64,000 nt of DNA, from positions 1 to 64,000 of the forward strand of contig JAFWXW010000006.1 in assembly GCA_017517845.1 (NCBI GenBank), read 5' to 3'. This DNA is from Paludibacteraceae bacterium (GTDB lineage: Bacteria > Bacteroidota > Bacteroidia > Bacteroidales > Paludibacteraceae). A program made the position numbers and the translations under genes. The notes under the pieces were generated by a model. It had not been told where the DNA came from. It saw only the letters and a program-made list of their open reading frames with translations, and did no database searches. Positions 1-7,700 of the stretch are shown here, in pieces (the stretch's first letter is position 1; each line of letters starts with the position of its first letter).

Positions 1-20
1 ACCAACTGAGCTATGGCACC
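1..20 (-). tRNA. Partial tRNA, 5' end only
   Basis: Read on the minus strand the first 20 bases give GGTGCCATAGCTCAGTTGGT, the 5' acceptor arm and the D-stem/loop start of a tRNA (TAGCTCAGTTGGT is the conserved D-arm sequence). The anticodon lies beyond the window edge, so the amino acid cannot be assigned. The gene runs off the left end, away from the ATPase gene at 344. Confidence 0.85.
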
Positions 21-227
21 ATCGCTTTTGCGGTTGCAAAGGTAAGACAAAATTTTAAATCACCAAAATTTTTGGCAATAATTTTGAAGAAAAATTAATC
101 TTTTAAGTTTTTGTGGTATTTTTTATAATAGGTAGTATGAGAAAAATTACTGTTAATTTCTTGAATATGAATGCGATTAAACCAGAAAACACAATGCGAT
201 AAGAGTGATTTTATAGGGTGATTTTAT

Positions 228-264
228 AAATTTCGTAAATTGCGTTACGTGATTTACGAAATTT
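228..264. promoter_or_regulatory. Perfect 13-bp inverted repeat upstream of the ATPase promoter
   Basis: The arms AAATTTCGTAAAT (228-240) and ATTTACGAAATTT (252-264) are exact reverse complements separated by 11 bases. The element lies just upstream of the -33 box at 278. Bases 234-252 recur at 315-333 with 16 of 19 matches, over the expected transcription start. I infer an operator for a DNA-binding regulator; nothing in the sequence identifies that protein. Confidence 0.6.
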
Positions 265-277
265 TGTTTTTAGATTC

Positions 278-309
278 TTTGGAAACTTAATTTTTAATCA
301 TTACTTTTG
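278..309 (+). promoter_or_regulatory. Bacteroidota-type promoter of the ATPase/zinc-ribbon operon
   Basis: TTTG at 278-281 and TACTTTTG (TAnnTTTG) at 302-309 are separated by exactly 20 bases, matching the Bacteroidota vegetative promoter. Transcription should begin around 316, inside the palindromes at 312-328. Confidence 0.65.
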
Positions 310-311
310 CA

Positions 312-333
312 TTACGTAAATTACGTAACGTAA
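312..333. promoter_or_regulatory. Tandem TTACGTAA palindromes over the transcription start
   Basis: The 8-bp palindrome TTACGTAA occurs at 312-319 and again at 321-328. The surrounding CGTAAATTACGTAACGTAA (315-333) matches 234-252 at 16 of 19 positions. The location directly downstream of the -7 box would suit repression; this is inference. Confidence 0.5.
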
Positions 334-343
334 AATGTGAAAT

Positions 344-1471
344 ATGAGAACAAATAATCCTTTTTTGATTTCAGGTTATCATAGTCCAGAGTTTTTCTGT
401 GATAGAAAAAATGAGACTAAAACTATAATCAGTGCACTTCACAATGGTAGAAATGTTACTCTTATAGCTCCTCGTCGTATGGGTAAGACAGGTCTTATTC
501 ATCACTCTTTTTATAATATAAAGGAAGAGAATGCTGAGATTATTACTCTCTACATGGATATTTTGTCAACTCAAAATTTGGGTGATTTTGTTAAACTTTT
601 CGCTGAAACAGTATTAGGAAAACTAGATTCTGTTCCTCAAAAGGCACTTTCACGTATAGGTAAGTTTATACGTAGTATTCGTCCAGTGTTTACATTCGAC
701 GAGCTAACAGGTTTGCCTCAAACTTCAATTGATATTACATCTGCCAATGAGGAAAGTACACTAAAAGAAGTTTTCAATTATCTAGCTTCTTCAGAAAAGC
801 GTTGCTATATAGCAATAGATGAGTTTCAGCAGATTACTGACTATCCAGAAAAAGGAGTAGAGGCGTTGCTTCGTTCGTATATTCAGTTTTTGCCAAATGT
901 AAACTTTATTTTTGCAGGAAGTAAAAAGCATATTATGCAAAAAATGTTTACATCTTCTACACGACCTTTTTATCAAAGTACACAAATACTTAATATAGGT
1001 GAGATTGAAAGACGAGAATATGCAAATTTTGCTATAGAAAATTTTGCCAAGAAGAATCTGAAAATCTCCGAAGATACCTTTAATGCAATGTATGATAGGT
1101 TTGAAGGCCATACTTGGTATATTCAAAACTTGCTTAACCGACTTTACGCCTATGGTGAAGAAGTGAACTTAGAAAGTGTGGAATTTGCTATAAATCAGGT
1201 AGTTTCTGAGTATTCATATTCTTATGTAGATTTATTGAACTCACTCACAGCAAGCAATGTGCGTTTGATAGAGGCTATTGCCAGCGAGGAATGCGTGAAG
1301 GAAATTTATGCAGGGGAGTTTATCTCAAAATATAAACTAACAGGAGCGAGCAGTGTGAGTACTTCGCTTACAAAACTAGAAGAAAACGAGATTGTATATA
1401 AATCTGAAAATGGTTATATCATTTACGATAGATTTATGTCTGAATGGTTGAGAAAACGTAAAATTAAATAA
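344..1471 (+). CDS. Accessory P-loop ATPase (archaeal-ATPase/STAND-like family)
   Basis: This 375-residue cytoplasmic ATPase has a Walker A motif at residues 41-50 (IAPRRMGKTG) and a Walker B motif at 154-160 (CYIAIDE), followed by a sensor-like stretch (FAGSKKHIM) and a C-terminal region that looks winged-helix-like. It belongs to the large family of solitary Bacteroidota ATPases related to archaeal-type and STAND NTPases; the biological role of this group is not established. The start ATG lies 35 bases after the -7 box. It is followed after one base by a zinc-ribbon gene, so the two are probably co-translated. The operator-rich promoter (228-333) suggests tight or self-regulated expression. 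A role in defence or stress is possible but not shown. Confidence 0.75.
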   Translation: MRTNNPFLISGYHSPEFFCDRKNETKTIISALHNGRNVTLIAPRRMGKTGLIHHSFYNIKEENAEIITLYMDILSTQNLGDFVKLFAETVLGKLDSVPQKALSRIGKFIRSIRPVFTFDELTGLPQTSIDITSANEESTLKEVFNYLASSEKRCYIAIDEFQQITDYPEKGVEALLRSYIQFLPNVNFIFAGSKKHIMQKMFTSSTRPFYQSTQILNIGEIERREYANFAIENFAKKNLKISEDTFNAMYDRFEGHTWYIQNLLNRLYAYGEEVNLESVEFAINQVVSEYSYSYVDLLNSLTASNVRLIEAIASEECVKEIYAGEFISKYKLTGASSVSTSLTKLEENEIVYKSENGYIIYDRFMSEWLRKRKIK

Positions 1472-1472
1472 T

Positions 1473-1784
1473 ATGTCTGAAGAAAAAGAACTTAAAGCTC
1501 CGTACGGAGAGCGTCCGGTGTATAAAACACCAATGCTAAATAGTCTTATCAAAAGACCAGAAGATAGTGATATAAAGTGCAAAGTGTGTGGAGTGTCACT
1601 TGCAGGCAGAATAATGCAATCTACTCAATACACCTGTGACCACTGCGGACGCCGTTTTGATATGTGTCGTGACTGTGGCGTAACAGAGTTTTGTCCAAAC
1701 TGTGGCGGTTGGCTTTTAAATAGTTGGGAGTTGGAGGGAAAGTGGATTGAGAAGAAGCTACATAAGCCACACAAACACCATTGA
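1473..1784 (+). CDS. Small zinc-ribbon protein coupled to the ATPase
   Basis: This 103-residue soluble protein carries several CxxC knuckles in its middle (CKVC, CDHC, CRDC, CPNC), enough to bind two zinc ions, and a basic, histidine-rich C-terminus (HKPHKHH). No enzyme motif is visible. The ATG begins one base after the ATPase stop codon, which indicates an operon and possibly a functional pair. The stop codon overlaps the first bases of the inverted-repeat element at 1783-1904. I do not recognise a named family; nucleic-acid or protein binding would be the usual guess for such ribbons. Confidence 0.7.
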   Translation: MSEEKELKAPYGERPVYKTPMLNSLIKRPEDSDIKCKVCGVSLAGRIMQSTQYTCDHCGRRFDMCRDCGVTEFCPNCGGWLLNSWELEGKWIEKKLHKPHKHH

Positions 1785-1904
1785 GAGGAATTTTAAAGGG
1801 CGTCTTCTTCGTTGCTCTCGTCTTCGAAATCCTCATTTACGCCAGTAAACTCCGGTTTCTCAGACTTCGAGACGCCTTGAATCCGCCTCTTTAAAATTCC
1901 TCTC
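1783..1904. repeat. 122-nt nested inverted-repeat element
   Basis: Outer arms GAGAGGAATTTTAAAG (1783-1798) and CTTTAAAATTCCTCTC (1889-1904) are perfect complements. Immediately inside are GGCGTCT (1799-1805) and AGACGCC (1870-1876), and near the centre TTTAC/GTAAA. The nested complementarity suggests a folded RNA or a mobile palindromic repeat. It begins within the stop codon of the zinc-ribbon gene and is followed by a separate terminator, so it is not itself the terminator. No open reading frame of note lies in it. Confidence 0.6.
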
Positions 1905-1918
1905 GGAGTAATACGCCT

Positions 1919-1955
1919 AAAACACCTTCTCAGGTACGTCTGAGAGGGTGTTTTT
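1919..1955 (+). terminator. Rho-independent terminator of the ATPase/zinc-ribbon operon
   Basis: AACACCTTCTCAG (1921-1933) pairs with CTGAGAGGGTGTT (1940-1952), a 13-bp stem with one wobble pair and a 6-base loop, followed by a T-rich run. Confidence 0.8.
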
Positions 1956-1983
1956 ATTTTCTAACAAAAAATATTTTCAAACG

Positions 1984-2015
1984 TTTGCATATATGAATTA
2001 TAGTACATATATTTG
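1984..2015 (+). promoter_or_regulatory. Promoter of the small secreted Cys-rich protein
   Basis: TTTG at 1984-1987, a 20-base spacer and TATATTTG at 2008-2015 match the Bacteroidota consensus. The -33 box is embedded in CGTTTGCA, which also surrounds the -33 box of the next gene's promoter at 2575. Confidence 0.65.
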
Positions 2016-2076
2016 GGCATAAATTTATAATAAATGAGATAATTATCTAAGTCGTTTGTATTCAGCGAATTATTAT

Positions 2077-2517
2077 ATGAAATTATTGAAAATATTTTTG
2101 ATATTTTTATTAGTTAGTTTTACAACAAAAATACTAGCTATAACACTTCCTTCTCATTCATTCTTTGGGGCAAATGAACTCTATGAAGAAAATCTAGACT
2201 TTATAGAGTATTCTTTTGGAACCAAGATTAAGAGTATCAATATTCTTATCTCTGCAGTGAATGATGATTGGGGAGAAGCATGTGTAAGTTCACAAGATTT
2301 TGATGTTTGTCAAGATTGTTGTGATGCCTCTTGGGCAAAAGACAACTATGAGGATAATGAGCACAATGTTACATTGTACGAAGAGTGTATGAAAGCCTGT
2401 GATACACTTAGTGATGCAGGACCTTCACTTCCTTTGGGTTCGGTTTTTTCTTTTTTACCTTTCGCTTTTGCCTATATTGGTTTTAAAAGATATAAGGCAA
2501 ATAAAAAATCTAATTAA
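2077..2517 (+). CDS. Small secreted cysteine-rich protein with C-terminal membrane tail
   Basis: This protein of about 146 residues begins at the ATG at 2077, which gives a clean signal peptide (MKLLKIFLIFLLVSF); an upstream in-frame TTG at 2056 is less likely. The mature part has a cluster of cysteines (CVSSQDFDVCQDCC, then C-x3-C). The C-terminus has a proline/glycine turn (LPLG), a hydrophobic segment (VFSFLPFAFAYIGF) and a basic tail (KRYKANKK), a three-part layout like known cell-surface sorting tails. I do not recognise the family. It has its own promoter and is followed by the promoter of another secreted protein. Confidence 0.65.
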   Translation: MKLLKIFLIFLLVSFTTKILAITLPSHSFFGANELYEENLDFIEYSFGTKIKSINILISAVNDDWGEACVSSQDFDVCQDCCDASWAKDNYEDNEHNVTLYEECMKACDTLSDAGPSLPLGSVFSFLPFAFAYIGFKRYKANKKSN

Positions 2518-2574
2518 TATCTGAATAAAAATATAATAAAATCAACAATGTCTTTTAAAATATACTTTCAATCG

Positions 2575-2606
2575 TTTGCAAAGGTTAAGAATATTGTTTA
2601 ATTTTG
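2575..2606 (+). promoter_or_regulatory. Promoter of the fibronectin-like secreted protein operon
   Basis: TTTG at 2575-2578 and TAATTTTG at 2599-2606 are 20 bases apart. The transcription start would be near 2613, leaving a leader of about 28 bases before the ATG at 2641. Confidence 0.7.
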
Positions 2607-2640
2607 TATTATAATCTTAGAAAAAATAAAACAAATACAT

Positions 2641-4686
2641 ATGAAACGTTATTTACTAATATTAAGTTTATTTATCTGTTCGTTAGGGGTTGTAGCTCAG
2701 ACTGTTAATGATAAATTTACACTTCATGAATTTAAACAAACTACTGACGATATGGTTACTGGTAAATTTTCGTATAGTGAGGTGTTAGATGCTAATGCAA
2801 AAAGTATTACATTCGAAATTATAAATTATAAAAAAATAGGAGGAGATTATTCTCCTGAAACTTATGCTGGGTTTGATGCTACAGAAAGAGTTCCAGAAGG
2901 TGAAACATTGAGCTCAGATACACAATTTTCATTCTACATAGATGGATTGGATTTAACTGGAAATGTTATATACAAATTTGCTATTAAGGCAATAAAACAC
3001 ATGAATGATGACTCTACTGTAGAAGAATTGGTGTTTGTATATAAACAAGGAAATAATTATAAAGTAACAACCGATGAAGCACAGGCTACAGAGTTTACCT
3101 TTACTTATGGTCTTGCAATACCAGAGCTATCAAATAAAAAGTCTTCTTCAGTTGTTATTTCTTGGTCTAAAGAGTGCGTCTGGGGTGAACCTGAATTTTA
3201 TACTATTTATGGTAGAAATATGAATAAACCTATAGCAACAACTACAGAAACCTCATATTTTATAAATAATTTAATATCTGGATATGATTATAGTTTCTTT
3301 GTTCGTGCCTACGATGCAAATGGAAATTATTTATCTTCTTCGTCAGATGTGTTATATACACCAGAAAGAGTAGATTGTATCACATTTACAGACGTTAAGG
3401 TGGAAAATAACTCTATTGCATTATCTATTTTGGGCTATGATAATGATGGTCCATTCCAAACAGAAGCTTCTGTGTACAGATTGAAAAATGCAGATGAAGA
3501 AATTGTGTGTAATTCCATAGATAGAGAAGGTTTCTTAAATTTTGAATTTGAATCAATAGATTATAGCGAGGAATTTAGATTGGAAACGGAGAAAGTAGTA
3601 GAAGAGAAGAAAATAAAGGCTGTAGGTATATTTAGATTAAAATCAGATGGTTCTGGTATTGAAGAACAATATTGTGATATTGTCTTTGATTTGTGGGCTA
3701 CACATGTTACTCAATATACAGCAACTATAGAATGGAGTAATCCTGGATTTGATGCTCAAAAAGCTGTATTGGAAATTTATAATATAGATAAGGACCCAGA
3801 TTTAAAGAATGAACCAGAGCAAAAAATAAACATTTCAAATCCAAGGGCGTATAAATATTCAGTAGGTGCTTTGGAACATTCTACAAACTATAAATTTATC
3901 TTGAAATTGTCCGATACTTATAATAATCAAGCAAAGGATGATGTTAAGATTAAAACCAAAGTAGGAAGTATATGTGGATTGGAAAATACCACTTCTGCCT
4001 CTATAATAGGCTGTGGTAACAATGGATTCTTAGCTCCTTATGATGTGGAGTTTTATACAGAAGATATAGATGGTCAGCCAACCATGACAGTGAGATTTAG
4101 ATTAAATAGTGCAGATGAAATAAATAATGTATCATTATTCTATGGTCCAAATCCTAATAATATTTTAGAATTTATTTTTACAATCAAGGCTATAGAAATG
4201 AAAAAGGGAGAAGATGGTTGGTATTCTTGTACATTTGATAAGTTAGGCGGAAACAAAATGAAAACAGGAGATAAAATGTATTTTGCAGTAATGCTTACCC
4301 CCGCTAAACGTTGTAGTTGGCTTTCGCTTTCAAGTTTCTATTTGACAAAATCTGTGGCGTATCAAGTAGGTACAGGTTGTCAAGACGAAGAAATCTTCCA
4401 AATAGTAGAATTTGAAAAACTTTATGATACTCAGAGTCAATTTACACTTAAAACAACTGGTCGTATGGCTTCTGTTGGTGTGTTCCCAGAAAGCGGATAT
4501 AATAAAACTACAGGTGAATTTGATTTAGACCAACGTAAGTTTTATAACAACTTCGACGACGCTCCTTCTAGTTTCACGCTAGATATCTCAGACCCAGTGA
4601 AGTATCCTGTGGGCAAATATTACCTACATATTCACGACGTGTATGGTGAAGCAGCAGATTTAAAATATTTATGGGCAATTTATTAA
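2641..4686 (+). CDS. Secreted protein with fibronectin type III-like domains
   Basis: This 681-residue protein begins with a signal peptide (MKRYLLILSLFICSLGVVAQ). At least two regions have the look of fibronectin type III folds: about residues 155-240 (SSVVISWSKE ... YDYSFFVRAYD) and about 350-440 (YTATIEWSNP ... TNYKFILKLSD). No catalytic motif is visible. Its C-terminus does not look like a canonical T9SS sorting domain, so its final location (periplasm or surface) is uncertain. The next gene, a giant T9SS-exported protein, follows within 18 bases, so the two probably form an operon and may act at the same surface. Confidence 0.7.
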   Translation: MKRYLLILSLFICSLGVVAQTVNDKFTLHEFKQTTDDMVTGKFSYSEVLDANAKSITFEIINYKKIGGDYSPETYAGFDATERVPEGETLSSDTQFSFYIDGLDLTGNVIYKFAIKAIKHMNDDSTVEELVFVYKQGNNYKVTTDEAQATEFTFTYGLAIPELSNKKSSSVVISWSKECVWGEPEFYTIYGRNMNKPIATTTETSYFINNLISGYDYSFFVRAYDANGNYLSSSSDVLYTPERVDCITFTDVKVENNSIALSILGYDNDGPFQTEASVYRLKNADEEIVCNSIDREGFLNFEFESIDYSEEFRLETEKVVEEKKIKAVGIFRLKSDGSGIEEQYCDIVFDLWATHVTQYTATIEWSNPGFDAQKAVLEIYNIDKDPDLKNEPEQKINISNPRAYKYSVGALEHSTNYKFILKLSDTYNNQAKDDVKIKTKVGSICGLENTTSASIIGCGNNGFLAPYDVEFYTEDIDGQPTMTVRFRLNSADEINNVSLFYGPNPNNILEFIFTIKAIEMKKGEDGWYSCTFDKLGGNKMKTGDKMYFAVMLTPAKRCSWLSLSSFYLTKSVAYQVGTGCQDEEIFQIVEFEKLYDTQSQFTLKTTGRMASVGVFPESGYNKTTGEFDLDQRKFYNNFDDAPSSFTLDISDPVKYPVGKYYLHIHDVYGEAADLKYLWAIY

Positions 4687-4703
4687 TGAGGAGGGAAGAA
4701 AAA

Positions 4704-7700
4704 ATGAAAACAATGATGATAAATAAGATATTAAGAGTTTTAGCGGTATTCTTTTTCTGCCTAATCACTTTCACCGCAGGAGCTGCGAATATTACTGAGG
4801 GTACTGTAATTTATTTAGATGTAACGGATTTTCCTAAAGTAAAACAGCAAATTGCTACAGGTGATAAATTGCAATTAATGATAGGTCGTAGTGACTATTC
4901 TGCTTGTTATTTAATGTCACAAGTTGCTGGTGTAGATAATTTATATGAAGTAACTATGCCTAAGTGGGAGAATTTTGATCAAATTGCTTTTATAACCGCA
5001 TCTTCAGTATGGGGTGGGGAGAATGGCGCTGGAGCAAAACCAGCAACTCGTTGTAAGTGGGGTACATCAAATACTGGATATATTGATATCTCTTCTGATA
5101 TTTCTGGCGATGCAACCTTTGCTTGTGTTTCTGAGAAACTAACAAGTGTTCGTTATGTAGCAGGGAATGGTTCAGAAAATAATCCTTGGTGTGATGGACA
5201 AAGTTGGAATACCGTTGGAAGCATGTTTGAGGTTCCTGGTTCTATTACATTTAAGTCTGTACCTGCTGGAACTTATGAATTTAAGATAACTAATGGAACA
5301 TGGAACAATGCGATTGGTTCAGATGCCTTAGATAAAGAAAATAGTACAAAAAATGATTGTAGATTTAAGGATTTAGGTGGTGATGGAAATGCAAAATTTA
5401 CAATTACTGAGTTGGCAGATATTACTATTGGATTCAAGGATTCTAAAATCACAGTTACTGCGTCATTTGCTACACCAATGTCCTATTCTTATGTTCTTAT
5501 GGGAATAGGTGGAGATTGGGATAATGGTGTTCCTTTAGAAGTTAATCCAAAAAATGATAATGAGTTGATGTTGTTAAATCAACCAATTGATAACAAAAAT
5601 GACGCTGTTAAGATTGTAAAACTTGATATATGTGGGAATAAAGTTGAGTATGAAGCAGATGTAGATGATTCTCCTTGTTTTGCAAAGGTTTCTCGCGATG
5701 ATAAAAACAACATTAAACTTCCTGATGGAGTCTATGATTTCTATTATAGAGATGGTGAAATCTACATCACACCTTCTGCGTCTAATGTTAAATACTACCT
5801 TATGGGTGTGGATACAGATGGTAATGGAGAAACAAGTGACAACTGGGAGGCTGATAGTAACTATGAGTTAACTCCAAACCCAGAACCTGGTAAAGAAAAT
5901 GAGTTAGTATTGTTAGGTGCTACAATACCTGCTGCAAACTCTGTGAAGATTGTAAAGAAAACACCTTGTGGTGATGAATTTTACGCAGATGTAAAACTTT
6001 CTTCTCCAGTGCCTTATTCTGGTGGTGGTACTGGTGATTACGCACCAAATATAGTTCTAGAAGCTGGTACCTACGATTTCTATTTCAATAAAGAATCAAG
6101 TAAAATTTATATTGGCGGTACGCTTGATAATGCAAAAGTTGTACATTTAGATCCAAAAGCAGAAGATGGAAGTGACTGGGAGTCAGACGGAGCTAAGATG
6201 GCTGTGCATTACAGAAATTCTGACACAGATAATGGTTGGGTAACTGCTGAAAAATGCAATACATACTATTTTGCTCAAATTCCAGAAGGATATACAGAAT
6301 ACTTCTGGGTGCGTATGAATCCAAATAGAACAGAAAATAGATGGAATAGTGATGGTGAAGAAGAAGGAACCAAACCTGTTTGGAATCAAAGTTCTGGCAT
6401 TAAGTATGATGCTCAAAAAACTCTAACCATAATGAAAGATATGGAGTGGGATTGTTACCAAACTGTTTATAGCGGTATATGTGGTGAAAACTTCGACAAC
6501 TTAAATTGTACATTCCCAGAGGCAGAAGATGATACAGTATTTGTTCATATCAACCAATTTGTAGAAAGCGACCCTTGTAACTATATATTTAGGTCGTTTG
6601 AACAAGCATTTGCAGTATTAAAAACCAATACAGACATTTGTACTTCTTCTACTACTACATTGGGAGGTCTTAAAGAGGATGTAATAGACTTTACCAAACA
6701 TGTTGTAATGTTGGTTCACTTTGGTCCTGCATATTACAGAGGCACTGAAAAAGTAGGTATGTCTGGCGGACATGTAGGCAATGCGCCAGTTATATTCTTC
6801 CGCAATATCAACCAAAATAGTGACAAACAACTTGTCGTGCGCACTGCAGACCCAAAAGGTAACCGTGCCGTGCTAGTACACCCTGTCATTCGTCGAAGCA
6901 GAAATATTGTGTTAGACAATTTAGATATTATCAGTGATAAAAACCTAAGAGACAATGCTTTAGATATAGATACTGGTAAAGGTGACGAAACATTGGAATA
7001 TACAGATGGCAATGATAGAAACTTCAATATTGTACCATTGCCAGTAGTACCTAGCAATATTACACTAAAAAATTGCTATGTAGAATCATACGGACGTAAT
7101 GGTATTCACATAGTGGGTATTAAGGGTCTTCATGTTGAAAACAACGAGTTCTATACAAAATATGATTTTACAGGCTCTCAAAGTGAGGATGAAAAACTTG
7201 ATGTAGTAGACTGGGGTGGAACCATTAAATTTATCAACTGTACAGATGTTAAATTCCTACGTAACAACTCAGAAGGTACACTAGCAACATCATTCTTTAT
7301 ACAAGGTTGTCAACGAATGCTTATTATGAATAACGTATTCTGGAATGAGAATAAAGTAGAAGTGCCAGGACTTTCAGGTACAGGTAGAACAGTGGCGAAT
7401 GTGCGTTTAGTAAATTATGTAGACGATCCAAACATTGCTAAGGCTGTTGATTTCCCTGTGAAGAATATTGGTGTTTATTACAATACATTCTTTATTAGAA
7501 GTAATGACAGTGAAAGTGCAAAAGATAGTTATGTTACTTTCGACTTCTTCCGCCTTGGTGGTTTAAAACAACCTGTAAGAGAAAATAATGCAGGAAATAA
7601 ATACTATGACCCCGAAACTATCCGTTTCCAGTACAACAACTGTTATAGTTACGATGCAGATATAAAGGGAAACAATGACGATGAAAACACTACTACTACT

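Noticed and set aside
1783-1904. Invertible promoter flanked by inverted repeats
   Set aside because: The 90-base interior has further nested complementarity and no promoter consensus, and lies after a gene end; a structural element is more likely.
6183-7057. Minus-strand reading frames inside the giant surface protein
   Set aside because: They have no homology-like features, promoter or start context; they mirror the real gene on the other strand.
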